This document shows, one piece after another, positions 17,031-24,710 of a stretch of DNA of 64,000 nucleotides. The first letter of the stretch is position 1; each line of letters opens with the position of its first letter. The notes under the pieces were generated by a model. That model had not been told where the DNA came from, ran no database searches, and worked only from the letters and a program-made list of their open reading frames with translations. The stretch is from Mucilaginibacter sp. MD40 (GTDB taxonomy: Bacteria; Bacteroidota; Bacteroidia; Sphingobacteriales; Sphingobacteriaceae), in contig NZ_NRSW01000001.1 of NCBI RefSeq assembly GCF_002288635.1, positions 2,143,728 to 2,207,727 on the forward strand. Direction: 5' to 3'. Made by a program: the position numbers and the translations under genes.

Positions 17031-18338
17031 ATGAAGAACGCATTTGAAATACAGGGCGGTAAGAAGCTTAAGGGCGAAATTATTCCCCAGGGAGCTAAAA
17101 ACGAAGCCTTACAAATCATATCTGCCGTATTATTAACCGGCGAAAAAATGACCATCAGCAACATCCCTGACATACAGGATGTGAATAAACTGATAGAGCT
17201 TTTAGGCGACATGGGTGTTGAGGTGAACCGCATTTCGCGCGATACTGCCACCTTTGAAGCAAAGGAAATTGACCAGGACTTTTTTAACTCTGAAGCCTTT
17301 AAAACCAAAGGTGGCGGCCTCCGAGGATCCATCATGATCCTTGGCCCGCTGTTGGCGCGTTTCGGCAGTGCATCTATCCCAAAACCGGGGGGCGATAAAA
17401 TTGGCCGCCGCAGGTTAGATACCCACTTCCTGGGTTTTGAGAAACTGGGCGCCCGCTTTGATTTTAATCCCGAGAACGGTTTTTACAACGTAGATGCTTC
17501 AAACCTGCAGGGTACTTACATCTTGTTAGATGAGGCATCTGTTACCGGTACGGCTAACATTGTAATGGCTGCTGTACTGGCCAAGGGTACTACTACCATC
17601 TATAATGCCGCCTGCGAACCGTACCTGCAGCAGTTATGTAAAATGCTTAACCGCATGGGCGCAAAAATTAGCGGTATCGGCTCAAACCTGTTAACCATAG
17701 AGGGGGTAACCGAATTACATGGTACCGAACACCGTATGCTACCGGATATGATCGAGATTGGTTCTTTCATCGGTTTGGCCGCTATGACGGGTTCAGAGAT
17801 CACCATTAAAGATGTACACTATGACGAATTAGGTATGATACCTGACGTTTTCAAACGCCTGGGTATTCAACTGGAGCGCCGTGGCGACGATATCTACATC
17901 CCATCGCAAGACCATTACGAGATAGATACCTTTATTGATGGCTCGCTGCTTACCGTGGCCGATGCGCCATGGCCTGGCTTTACGCCGGATTTGTTAAGTA
18001 TCGTATTAGTAGTCGCTACGCAAGCAAAAGGTTCCGTATTGATTCATCAGAAAATGTTTGAAAGCCGCTTATTTTTTGTGGACAAGCTGCTGGATATGGG
18101 AGCGAACATTATCCTTTGCGATCCGCACCGTGCTACCGTTATTGGTTTGGATAAGCAAATTCAATTGCGTGGTATTTCCATGACCTCGCCGGATATCCGT
18201 GCAGGTGTATCGTTATTGATCGCCGCGCTATCGGCACAAGGGCAGTCGACCATCTACAATATCGAACAAATTGAACGCGGCTACCAGAATATCGACGAGC
18301 GCCTGCGTGCGCTCGGCGCGGATATTAAACGCGTTTAA
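17031..18338 (+). CDS. murA: UDP-N-acetylglucosamine 1-carboxyvinyltransferase
   Basis: First committed step of peptidoglycan synthesis: transfers enolpyruvate from PEP to UDP-GlcNAc in the cytoplasm. The 435-residue length and GAKNEAL motif with catalytic Lys23-Asn24 are typical. In the mobile loop the usual PGGCxIGxRPxD reads PGGDKIGRRRLD, so the Cys that is the target of fosfomycin (Cys115 in E. coli) is Asp122. Such Cys-to-Asp enzymes are known to be active and insensitive to fosfomycin. Located 153 bp after the DUF4290 gene. Confidence 0.94.
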   Translation: MKNAFEIQGGKKLKGEIIPQGAKNEALQIISAVLLTGEKMTISNIPDIQDVNKLIELLGDMGVEVNRISRDTATFEAKEIDQDFFNSEAFKTKGGGLRGSIMILGPLLARFGSASIPKPGGDKIGRRRLDTHFLGFEKLGARFDFNPENGFYNVDASNLQGTYILLDEASVTGTANIVMAAVLAKGTTTIYNAACEPYLQQLCKMLNRMGAKISGIGSNLLTIEGVTELHGTEHRMLPDMIEIGSFIGLAAMTGSEITIKDVHYDELGMIPDVFKRLGIQLERRGDDIYIPSQDHYEIDTFIDGSLLTVADAPWPGFTPDLLSIVLVVATQAKGSVLIHQKMFESRLFFVDKLLDMGANIILCDPHRATVIGLDKQIQLRGISMTSPDIRAGVSLLIAALSAQGQSTIYNIEQIERGYQNIDERLRALGADIKRV

Positions 18339-18353
18339 ATTGAGCTTAAAGCT

Positions 18354-18454
18354 AAAAGGCGAAAGGTTAAAGGTTTCTTTAATTTTTCGCCTTTTGATTT
18401 TCATAATTCCCGCAGAATTGATCCAGAATCTTTTACCTTTTACCTTTCGCCTTT
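18354..18454. repeat. Degenerate-word palindrome (AAAGGCGAAAGGTTAAAGG type)
   Basis: Left arm 18354-18377 (AAAAGGCGAAAGGTTAAAGG...) and right arm 18430-18454 (CTTTTACCTTTTACCTTTCGCCTTT-type) are near-perfect reverse complements around a 52-nt spacer. Lies between murA and the GT39 gene. Confidence 0.7.
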
Positions 18455-18506
18455 CACCGTTAACAGCTTTTTACTACATTTATAGCTTCCAGTACAACTA
18501 ACTGAG

Positions 18507-20063
18507 ATGTCTTACAAAAACCGGAAATCCTCGTACTTCCCGTTTATCCTCATATTTGTAGCCCTTAAGGTTACCCTTAACCTCTTTGCCATAAAAAATT
18601 TCGGCTTTCACCGTGATGAATTGCTGCATCTCGTGCTGGGCGATCACCTGGACTGGGGTTATAAAGAAGTACCGCCATTTATTGCCTTATTGGCTAAAAT
18701 TACGCTAAGTGTGTTCGGCGACTCTGTATTTGCGGCCCGCATCTTCTCAACGCTTGCCAGCGGATTGATCATCTGGCTAACCGGGTTAATTACGGTTGAG
18801 CTTGGCGGTAAGCGTTTTGCCATTACCGTGGCATGTTTGGCGCTTATTTTTTCTCCCGCGTTTGCTGCCAGCGGTTATTTATTCCAGCCTGTTGTTTTCG
18901 ATCAGCTTTGGTGGGTGCTTACCGTTTGGCTTTTCTGCAAATACCTCAACACTGCCGATGTGCGCTACCTCTACTGGCTCGGCGCTGCCGTAGGCTTGGG
19001 TATGCTTACTAAATATACCATGGCTTTCTTTACCGGTTCGCTTATTATAGGTGTGCTCATTAGCCGGGAGCGGAAGCTGCTTTTTAACCGCCATGTATTG
19101 TACGCGGCATTGGTCGCCATAGTGATATTTTTACCGAACATAATATGGCAGTTCGTGCATCATTTGCCGGTAATTACGCACATGAAAGAGCTACGCGAAA
19201 CCCAATTGGACTATGTACATCCGCTTGATTTTATTGAGCAACAGTTACTGGTAAATGGCACCGCATTATTTGTGTGGCTAAGTGGTTTTATCGCATTGTT
19301 TGTATCGTTCAGGTTGCGCAGGTTCAGGTTTATGGCGATAGCCTATATCCTTATTTTCTTGTTTTTGCTGGAAATGAACGGTAAAAGCTATTACATATTT
19401 GGTGCCTACCCGATGCTTTTTGCCACAGGAGGTTTCGCGTTAGAGCGTGTTTTAAAGCGAAAAGCCTACCTGTTAAGGAGCCTGGCGCTGGTTATTGTAG
19501 TTATCCCTAACATACTGTTGCTGCCTTTGGTATTACCCATACTATCATTACAGGATACGGTTAGTTTTATCAAACGTAAAACAGAGCGTCTTCCTTTCCT
19601 TAAATTTATTGTTACCTGGGAAGATCAGAAACAACACCCCCTAACACAGGATTATGCCGATATGCTGGGTTGGGATGAGATGGCCAGGAAAGCCGCTGAT
19701 GCTTATCACAACCTAACTCCCGAGCAGCAAAAGAACACACAATTATTTGCTGATAATTATGGCGAAGCTGGAGCCCTGCATCATTACCGGAAAATTTATG
19801 GCCTGCCGGATGTAGCTTCCCTCAACAGCAGTTTTCAATTATGGGCACCGGATAACCTTAATGCTAAATACATTATTTACGTTGACGATGATGATAATGT
19901 GGAGCGCCGCTTAAGTCCGTTGGTTGGCAGCTATAAATTGGTTGGGCAGGTGCAAACACCACTTGCCCGCGAACATGGTGTAAGGATCTATCTTATTACT
20001 GCCCCCTCGACAAAATTGAACGAGATCTATCGTGCCGAACTGGCCAAAAAACGCCTGCAATAA
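18507..20063 (+). CDS. GT-C / family 39-like membrane glycosyltransferase
   Basis: A 518-residue integral membrane protein with about 10-12 transmembrane segments in the first 360 residues and a soluble C-terminal domain of about 150 residues. The first extracytoplasmic loop has the acidic motif FHRDELLHL followed by WGYKEVPPFIALLAKI, as in the PMT/ArnT (glycosyltransferase family 39) group, which use polyprenyl-phosphate sugars on the periplasmic side. LTKYTMAFF and the YYIFGAYPMLFA motif also fit. Acceptor (protein, lipid A or polysaccharide) is unknown. Single-gene unit with terminator. Confidence 0.8.
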   Translation: MSYKNRKSSYFPFILIFVALKVTLNLFAIKNFGFHRDELLHLVLGDHLDWGYKEVPPFIALLAKITLSVFGDSVFAARIFSTLASGLIIWLTGLITVELGGKRFAITVACLALIFSPAFAASGYLFQPVVFDQLWWVLTVWLFCKYLNTADVRYLYWLGAAVGLGMLTKYTMAFFTGSLIIGVLISRERKLLFNRHVLYAALVAIVIFLPNIIWQFVHHLPVITHMKELRETQLDYVHPLDFIEQQLLVNGTALFVWLSGFIALFVSFRLRRFRFMAIAYILIFLFLLEMNGKSYYIFGAYPMLFATGGFALERVLKRKAYLLRSLALVIVVIPNILLLPLVLPILSLQDTVSFIKRKTERLPFLKFIVTWEDQKQHPLTQDYADMLGWDEMARKAADAYHNLTPEQQKNTQLFADNYGEAGALHHYRKIYGLPDVASLNSSFQLWAPDNLNAKYIIYVDDDDNVERRLSPLVGSYKLVGQVQTPLAREHGVRIYLITAPSTKLNEIYRAELAKKRLQ

Positions 20064-20097
20064 AAAAGGGATGTGCTGTAAGCCATCCCTTTTTTAT
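20062..20097. terminator. Bidirectional terminator
   Basis: 12-bp stem AAAAAAGGGATG/CATCCCTTTTTT (20062-20073 and 20084-20095) that starts within the stop codon of the glycosyltransferase gene; it serves both convergent genes. Confidence 0.85.
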
Positions 20098-20113
20098 TAT
20101 TTGGTTAGCGGTT

Positions 20114-20446
20114 TTATTCGCTTTTTTCAACCACTACAGCTGTGCCATAGGCCAATACCTCGGTAATGCCCTGCATTACCTCGTTGGCATCATAACGCAT
20201 GTTGATGATGGCGTTAGCGCCAAGTGCCTGCGCATGCTGTATCAACAGGTGGTAAGCCTCTTCGCGGGCGTTCTCGCATAGCTCCACGTAAACAGAAAGC
20301 CTGCCGCCAAATAAGGATTGTATACCGCCGGCAAAGTTACCTACAACACTGCGGCTGCGTACGGTAATGCCACGTACAACGCCAAGGTGTTTAACAACTT
20401 TGTAGCCTTCCAAACCGGTGCTGGTAGTAATAAGTGAGGTGTCCAT
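20114..20446 (-). CDS. YbjQ/UPF0145 family protein
   Basis: A 110-residue homologue of E. coli YbjQ: STTGLEGYKVVKHLGVVRG start, then SLFGGRLSVYVELCENAREEA and a last strand GANAIINMRYD. The family forms pentameric beta-rich assemblies and has been labelled heavy-metal binding, but its role is not established. It lies 24 bp after the alpha/beta hydrolase on the same strand, so both are probably co-transcribed. The length is typical. Confidence 0.85.
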   Translation of the reverse strand: MDTSLITTSTGLEGYKVVKHLGVVRGITVRSRSVVGNFAGGIQSLFGGRLSVYVELCENAREEAYHLLIQHAQALGANAIINMRYDANEVMQGITEVLAYGTAVVVEKSE

Positions 20447-20470
20447 TTTATTGTTTTTAGTGTTTAGATG

Positions 20471-21391
20471 TTATTTTTTCAGAAATGTTACCAGCGCGGG
20501 GTTTACCACATCAGGCTGCTCCAGGTGTGGTAGATGGGCCGCGTCATCAACCGGCAAAAATTCTGTTTTTAAAACTTGTTGTATATCCTTACTATAGGTA
20601 AAAGATACGGTTTTGTCGTCTTTCCCCCATATTAATAACACCTGTTTATGGGCATTGTTGAGTGCCGTGTAAATTTTGTTATTGTCGCTGCCATAATCAT
20701 AGCGTGTAGAAACAAGCGCGTGCCTGAAACCTTTGTATTCCATTTGCGGGCGGTATTGCTCTACCCAGTTAGGGTGTTTATCCGGATACTTAAAATCTTC
20801 CATCTGGCTCAGTGCCCTTTTTTCAGGGTCCAGTGCCTCTAAAAAATTTTCTGCCAGTTCCGGTGTCGAGGGATGGTCAAAATTGTAAGCCGGGTCAATT
20901 AATACCACTTTATTTACCTTTTCCGGATAGGCAGCAGTGTAATCAGCCGCCATCAGTCCGCCAAAAGAAACACCGGCAATATTAAAAGGTTGCTTTAGGT
21001 GCAGCTGGTCTATCAGTTCATTTAACTGTTCAAAATAAAGCTGTTTATTATAAGTAACGTTTGGCCTGTCAGAAAAGCCCCTGCCATACATATCATAGCG
21101 CAATACCCTAAAGCCATGAGAAGTAAGGTACTCATAGGTGCCGTTCCAGATATAATAAGGTACGCTAAAGCCATTGAGTAGTACTACCACCTTGCCGCTG
21201 TCGGGGCCATCCAGTTCGTAATGGGTAAAGCCTTTTTCCAGTTCGGCATAACTTCCGTTGGTGTTTTTGCGAAGCTCGTAGGTAAGCTCCTTTTTTTCGA
21301 TGTTTTTAAAGTAATAAATGATCCATATGGCCGCGCCACCAAATACAATAACAATGAGTATGAATACCAGCAGTTTTCTAAGAAATTTCAT
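20471..21391 (-). CDS. Membrane-anchored alpha/beta hydrolase
   Basis: A 306-residue hydrolase with an N-terminal transmembrane anchor (LLVFILIVIVFGGAAIWIIYY), so the enzyme domain is likely periplasmic. HxxGF-type region LLNGFSVPYYIW forms the oxyanion hole, the nucleophile elbow is GVSFGG, the acid is Asp in WGKDDKTV, and the catalytic His is in AAHLPHLEQP. The frame stays open to 21610, but the longer start would run across the promoter and start of the divergent DUF2520 gene; ATG 21391 directly before the anchor is chosen. Substrate unknown. Confidence 0.85.
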   Translation of the reverse strand: MKFLRKLLVFILIVIVFGGAAIWIIYYFKNIEKKELTYELRKNTNGSYAELEKGFTHYELDGPDSGKVVVLLNGFSVPYYIWNGTYEYLTSHGFRVLRYDMYGRGFSDRPNVTYNKQLYFEQLNELIDQLHLKQPFNIAGVSFGGLMAADYTAAYPEKVNKVVLIDPAYNFDHPSTPELAENFLEALDPEKRALSQMEDFKYPDKHPNWVEQYRPQMEYKGFRHALVSTRYDYGSDNNKIYTALNNAHKQVLLIWGKDDKTVSFTYSKDIQQVLKTEFLPVDDAAHLPHLEQPDVVNPALVTFLKK

Positions 21392-21436
21392 TCTGTACAG
21401 GTTTATAAAATTGTTAATAAAAGTAATCCATTTATT

Positions 21437-21444
21437 TAATTTTG
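21437..21444 (+). promoter_or_regulatory. Bacteroidetes -7 box upstream of the DUF2520 gene
   Basis: TAATTTTG (TAnnTTTG), 21 bp before ATG 21466; it implies a short leader and supports that start over an upstream frame start at 21442. Confidence 0.55.
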
Positions 21445-21465
21445 ACGCGTTTATCATTACAACGT

Positions 21466-22248
21466 ATGCGGGTAACCATCGTAGGGTCGGGCAACGTAGC
21501 CACACATATTTCAGCAGCTTTAAAAAATGCCGGTCATCGTATTGTGCAGGTTTACAGCCGTAACTTGCAACATGCGGCGTTACTGGCGTACCATGTAGGT
21601 GCCGGGGCAACCGACGATGTTAATACCCTAACCATCAATACCGACCTGTTTATTATATCTGTAAAGGACGATGCCGTTTTACCGATGGTAGCGCAATTGG
21701 CCAAATACGGCAAACTAATCGCCCATACTTCGGGTGCTGTAGAACTTTTACCGATGCTGGAGTTTACGCAGCAAGCAGGTGTTTTTTATCCCCTGCAAAC
21801 CTTCAGTAAAACCAGGGAACTCAATTTTAGAGAGGTGCCCATGTGTATTGAGGGAGCCAGTGAATCTATTACAAAAACTCTTGAGGACCTCGCACGTGAT
21901 ATCAGCAATAAATTGTATCGTGTTTCATCGCCACAGCGTAAGGTGCTGCACCTTGCAGCCGTTTTTGCCTGCAATTTTACCAACCATCTTTACGGAATAG
22001 GAGAGGCCCTGTTGAAAGACAGCGGTATGAGTTTTGATATGCTTAGGCCTTTAATAGCCGAGACCGCCGATAAGATAAAAGAACGTTCGCCGTTTACCGT
22101 GCAAACCGGCCCTGCCGTTAGAAATGATGAAACTACCATGGCTGCGCATTTGCAATTGCTTGAAAAACAGCCGCGTTTGCAGGAAATATATGAGGTGCTA
22201 AGTCAGGATATTATCAAAAACCACAACGGGGTTAACGGGGATGGGTAA
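21466..22248 (+). CDS. Rossmann-like and DUF2520 domain-containing protein
   Basis: A 260-residue predicted NAD(P)-binding protein. The N-terminus has the dinucleotide motif VTIVGSGNVATHISAAL, then VYSRN, and the middle AHTSGAVELL and GVFYPLQTFSK, which are diagnostic for the Rossmann-like/DUF2520 family related to pyrroline-5-carboxylate reductase and prephenate dehydrogenase folds. The C-terminal helical half contains LHLAAVFACNFTNHLYGIGE. The reaction is unknown. It heads a plus-strand run with a ferredoxin, iscX, kdsC and maf. Confidence 0.85.
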   Translation: MRVTIVGSGNVATHISAALKNAGHRIVQVYSRNLQHAALLAYHVGAGATDDVNTLTINTDLFIISVKDDAVLPMVAQLAKYGKLIAHTSGAVELLPMLEFTQQAGVFYPLQTFSKTRELNFREVPMCIEGASESITKTLEDLARDISNKLYRVSSPQRKVLHLAAVFACNFTNHLYGIGEALLKDSGMSFDMLRPLIAETADKIKERSPFTVQTGPAVRNDETTMAAHLQLLEKQPRLQEIYEVLSQDIIKNHNGVNGDG

Positions 22249-22254
22249 TTTTGT

Positions 22255-22262
22255 TACTTTTG
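22255..22262 (+). promoter_or_regulatory. Bacteroidetes -7 box upstream of the ferredoxin
   Basis: TACTTTTG; another match, TAATTTTG (22246-22253), overlaps the stop of the DUF2520 gene. Either would give a nearly leaderless mRNA. Confidence 0.4.
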
Positions 22263-22268
22263 CCAATA

Positions 22269-22601
22269 ATGAATATTTTTAAAGTAAAGATAAACTTTGA
22301 GGAAGCCGACCACGAAAGCGTAGAACTGCCGATAGCGGAGGGGGAATCTGTGTTGGACGTTTGCCTTGAGAACGGTATAGAACTACAGCATAATTGCGGC
22401 GGCGTTTGCGGCTGCAGCACCTGCCATATCTACGTAAATAAAGGGATGGATAACCTGCAGGAAATATCTGATAAGGAAGAAGACTTTATTGACCGTGCCG
22501 TTAACCCGCGCATTAATTCGCGTTTGGGCTGCCAGTGTGTGGTGATAGATGGTGACATTGAGGTTACCCTGCCTGATCAATCAGGCTTTATGGGCCATTA
22601 A
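22269..22601 (+). CDS. 2Fe-2S ferredoxin (Isc/adrenodoxin type)
   Basis: A 110-residue electron carrier. Cys43, Cys49 and Cys52 (C-x5-C-x2-C) with Cys88 or Cys90 form the 2Fe-2S site, the adrenodoxin/Isc-Fdx spacing. The start chosen is ATG 22269 (MNIFKV); an in-frame upstream start at 22251 would overlap the -7 box TACTTTTG at 22255-22262. iscX follows after 23 bp, which supports a role in Fe-S cluster assembly. No other isc genes are in the window. Confidence 0.88.
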   Translation: MNIFKVKINFEEADHESVELPIAEGESVLDVCLENGIELQHNCGGVCGCSTCHIYVNKGMDNLQEISDKEEDFIDRAVNPRINSRLGCQCVVIDGDIEVTLPDQSGFMGH

Positions 22602-22624
22602 CAGATTATAATCAAGAAAAATAA

Positions 22625-22867
22625 ATGAGTACAGATAAATTCGCACTGCCGATTCACTGGAACGACTACGAAGACATTGCCATGGGCCTTTATGAAAAAT
22701 TTGGCGATGAATTTGGCGAATCAAAAATATACCGCATCCGCTTTACCGACCTGCTGGAGTGGGTGTTGAGCCTGCCAAACTTTGTGGGCACCCGCGAAGA
22801 ATCAAACGAAGGCCACCTGGAGCAGATCCAAAGCGCCTGGGTTTACGAATGGCGCGATAATCAATAG
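22625..22867 (+). CDS. iscX: Fe-S cluster assembly protein IscX
   Basis: An 80-residue acidic protein with the IscX signature: HWNDYEDIAMGLYEKF near the N-terminus, then RFTDLLEWVLSLPNF and a C-terminal IQSAWVYEWRDN. In E. coli IscX binds IscS and modulates iron delivery. Position right after the Isc-type ferredoxin fits that role. Length and motif agree fully with the family. Confidence 0.9.
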   Translation: MSTDKFALPIHWNDYEDIAMGLYEKFGDEFGESKIYRIRFTDLLEWVLSLPNFVGTREESNEGHLEQIQSAWVYEWRDNQ

Positions 22868-22945
22868 TGTTGCAACGTTGGAAGGTTTTAACGTTGTAAT
22901 GTTGCGAATCGGTGAAATCAATACAAAATCAGTGTAATCCCGAAA
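22868..22945. repeat. Degenerate-word repeat (AACGTTG / ATCAGTG types)
   Basis: TGTTGCAACGTTGGAAGGTTTTAACG...AATGTTGC followed by ATCGGTGAAATCA...ATCAGTGTAATCC: two different short words, each repeated imperfectly, filling the iscX-kdsC spacer. Confidence 0.5.
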
Positions 22946-22946
22946 A

Positions 22947-23468
22947 ATGGAATCCTTTTTAACCAAGCTTAACGATATTACCACCTTTATTTTTGATGTG
23001 GACGGTGTATTGACCGACGGGTCTGTTTTCGTGACGGAAACCGGTGTGCAAAGCCGCGCCTTTAATATTAAAGATGGTTATGCATTACAATTAGCGGTTA
23101 AGAGCGGCTACAATGTAGCAGCCATATCGGGCAGCCGGTCAAAAAGCGCTTTATACCGCTTAAACAGCCTGGGCATTAAGGATGTGTATTTGGGTACTCA
23201 TACCAAGATAGACCGCTTCAAGTTGTACACCCAGGAAAAAGGCATACATCCGTCAAGGGTACTCTACATGGCCGACGATATCCCTGACCTGGCTACCATG
23301 CAACTGGTGGGCTTGCCTGTTTGCCCTGCCGATGCCGCTGAGGAGATAAAAGCCATATGCAGTTACGTGTCACCAATATCAGGTGGTAAAGGCTGTGTAC
23401 GCGAGGTGATAGAAAAGGTAATGAAGGTACAGGGCACCTGGATGAATGAAAAGGCGTATAGCTGGTAG
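22947..23468 (+). CDS. kdsC: 3-deoxy-D-manno-octulosonate 8-phosphate phosphatase (HAD-III)
   Basis: HAD-superfamily phosphatase, 173 residues, releasing phosphate from KDO 8-phosphate for lipopolysaccharide core synthesis. Nucleophile Asp17 and Asp19 in FDVDGVLTDG; second motif AISGSRS; third motif MADDIPDLATM; the middle has the KdsC signature FNIKDGYALQLAVKSG. No cap domain, as expected for a tetrameric C0-type HAD. maf lies downstream after a repeat-filled spacer of about 110 bp. Confidence 0.88.
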   Translation: MESFLTKLNDITTFIFDVDGVLTDGSVFVTETGVQSRAFNIKDGYALQLAVKSGYNVAAISGSRSKSALYRLNSLGIKDVYLGTHTKIDRFKLYTQEKGIHPSRVLYMADDIPDLATMQLVGLPVCPADAAEEIKAICSYVSPISGGKGCVREVIEKVMKVQGTWMNEKAYSW

Positions 23469-23478
23469 GCTGCGCTAA

Positions 23479-23574
23479 GTCAAAAGTTTAAAGTAAAAAG
23501 TCAAAAGTCAGTTCATAGTTCATGGTTGATAGTTCATAGAAGCTGCCATGAACCATGATCGATTAACTATGAAC
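23479..23574. repeat. Degenerate-word palindrome (AGTCAAAAG and GTTCATAG types)
   Basis: First a tandem of AGTCAAAAG-like words (23479-23510), then GTTCATAGTTCATGGTTGAT... (23511-23539) facing its imperfect reverse complement (23546-23574). The word is the same as in the murA spacer at 16889-17026. Confidence 0.65.
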
Positions 23575-23582
23575 AATCTCCC

Positions 23583-24146
23583 ATGAATCCAAAGATCATT
23601 CTCGCATCTAAATCGCCACGCAGGCAGGAGCTTTTAAAACTGATGGATATTGATTTCCGGGTGGTTTTAAAAGAGGTGGATGAATCTTACCCTGATGGTT
23701 TAACACCTGCTGAGATAGCCGTTTACATCGCTTCAAAAAAAGCAGAAGCATTTGATGAGGAGGTGAACGACGAGATTGTTCTGACTGCCGATACCATTGT
23801 TGCCATAGATGGCCTTATATTAGGCAAACCCGAATCGCGCGAACATGCAATTGAAATGCTGCAGCGCTTGTCAGGCAAAGTACATGAAGTGTACACAGGC
23901 GTTTGTCTATACCATAAAGGCGAATACAATAAATTTTACGACCGCTCAGAGGTATTCTTCCGCCAGCTGACTGACGAAGAGATCATCAGTTATGTTGATG
24001 AATACGAACCCTATGACAAAGCCGGTTCTTACGGCATCCAGCAACGCATAGGTCTCATCGGTATCGAACGTATAAACGGCTCTTATACCAATGTTGTAGG
24101 CCTGCCTACCGAGAAGGTTTATCAGCAATTGAAGAGATTAGTTTAA
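23583..24146 (+). CDS. maf: Maf-family nucleoside triphosphate pyrophosphatase
   Basis: Maf/YhdE-type house-cleaning enzyme that hydrolyses non-canonical or dTTP/UTP nucleotides to monophosphates. Signature start IILASKSPRRQELL, then TADTIV (catalytic Asp), GKP, YTGVCLY and the end motif YDKAGSYGIQ with IGLPT-like VVGLPTEKVY. 187 residues, usual length. Downstream lies a repeat island. Confidence 0.9.
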   Translation: MNPKIILASKSPRRQELLKLMDIDFRVVLKEVDESYPDGLTPAEIAVYIASKKAEAFDEEVNDEIVLTADTIVAIDGLILGKPESREHAIEMLQRLSGKVHEVYTGVCLYHKGEYNKFYDRSEVFFRQLTDEEIISYVDEYEPYDKAGSYGIQQRIGLIGIERINGSYTNVVGLPTEKVYQQLKRLV

Positions 24147-24147
24147 T

Positions 24148-24232
24148 TTGTCATTCTGAGCGGCAGCGAAGAACCTATTATTGAGTTAACTACGTCGTAT
24201 GATAGATGCTTCACATACGTTCAGCATGACAA
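24148..24232. repeat. REP-A palindromic repeat
   Basis: TTGTCATTCTGAGCGGCAGCGAAGAA arm and inverted TAGATGCTTCAC...CAGCATGACAA arm. First of five copies in the 564-bp maf-M1 peptidase spacer. Confidence 0.8.
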
Positions 24233-24250
24233 TTTTGTAAATAAAAAAGG

Positions 24251-24345
24251 TGTCATTGCGAGCGATAGCGTGGCAATCTCATAGGGACAAGCAATCATAA
24301 ACTGACTATGAGATTGCCACGTCGCTGACGCTCTTCGCAATTACA
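24251..24345. repeat. REP-A palindromic repeat, TCATTGCGAG subtype
   Basis: TGTCATTGCGAGCGATAGCG arm and GACGCTCTTCGCAATTACA arm around a loop with CAATCATAAACTGACTATGAG. Confidence 0.8.
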
Positions 24346-24350
24346 TGGTT

Positions 24351-24383
24351 TTATAGCTTTTTAGCGTTGTCCTTCCTGTTCAC
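24351..24383 (-). pseudogene. Decayed copy of the C-terminal codons of the M1 peptidase gene (copy 1)
   Basis: The minus strand reads V-N-R-K-D-N-A-K-K-L-stop, corresponding to the true end V-N-R-K-N-N-S-K-K-L-stop of the gene at 24711. It lies between two REP-A units. Confidence 0.6.
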
Positions 24384-24403
24384 AGATAATCAATCGTAAA
24401 TAG

Positions 24404-24445
24404 CCTATGAGATTGCCACGTCGCTGACGCTCTCGCAATGACACG
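24404..24445. repeat. REP-A half element
   Basis: CTATGAGATTGCC...GCTCTCGCAATGACACG: right arm of the TCATTGCGAG subtype without its partner arm; preceded by a remnant of the loop (CAATCGTAAAT). Confidence 0.7.
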
Positions 24446-24448
24446 ATT

Positions 24449-24486
24449 TTATAGCTTTCTATTCACATCCGGTAAAGCATATCCGG
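24449..24486 (-). pseudogene. Decayed copy of the C-terminal codons of the M1 peptidase gene (copy 2)
   Basis: The minus strand reads A-L-P-D-V-N-R-K-L-stop, matching A-L-P-D-V-N-R-K...K-L-stop of the intact gene with a small internal deletion; directly follows a REP-A arm as the true gene end does. Confidence 0.6.
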
Positions 24487-24510
24487 TTCTAATGAAACAA
24501 CTACAATAAT

Positions 24511-24595
24511 TTGTGATTCTGAGCGATAGCGAAGAATCTATTGGTGAATTATACAAACTTCTAATAGATGCTTCACGTGCATTTAGCATGGCAAT
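24511..24595. repeat. REP-A palindromic repeat
   Basis: TTGTGATTCTGAGCGATAGCGAAGAA arm and TAGATGCTTCACG...AGCATGGCAA arm, same layout as 24148-24232. Confidence 0.75.
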
Positions 24596-24612
24596 TTCGT
24601 AAATCAAAAAGG

Positions 24613-24707
24613 TGTCATTGCGAGCAATAGCGTGGCAATCTCATAGGACAAGCAATCGTAAATTGCTTATGAGATTGCCACGTCGCTGACGCTCTCGCAA
24701 TGACACG
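24613..24707. repeat. REP-A palindromic repeat, TCATTGCGAG subtype
   Basis: TGTCATTGCGAGCAATAGCGTGGC arm and its complement ending GCTCTCGCAATGACACG, 3 bp from the stop codon of the M1 peptidase gene. Confidence 0.8.
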
Positions 24708-24710
24708 ATT

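Noticed and set aside
21391..21610. N-terminal extension of the alpha/beta hydrolase
   Set aside because: The extra 73 residues cross the start and promoter of the divergent DUF2520 gene and precede a normal membrane anchor; the ATG at 21391 is far more plausible.
24148..24707. Repeat array that might be a CRISPR
   Set aside because: The units are palindromic pairs of unequal spacing, the spacers are themselves partly repeated, and no cas gene is near; they belong to a dispersed REP family.
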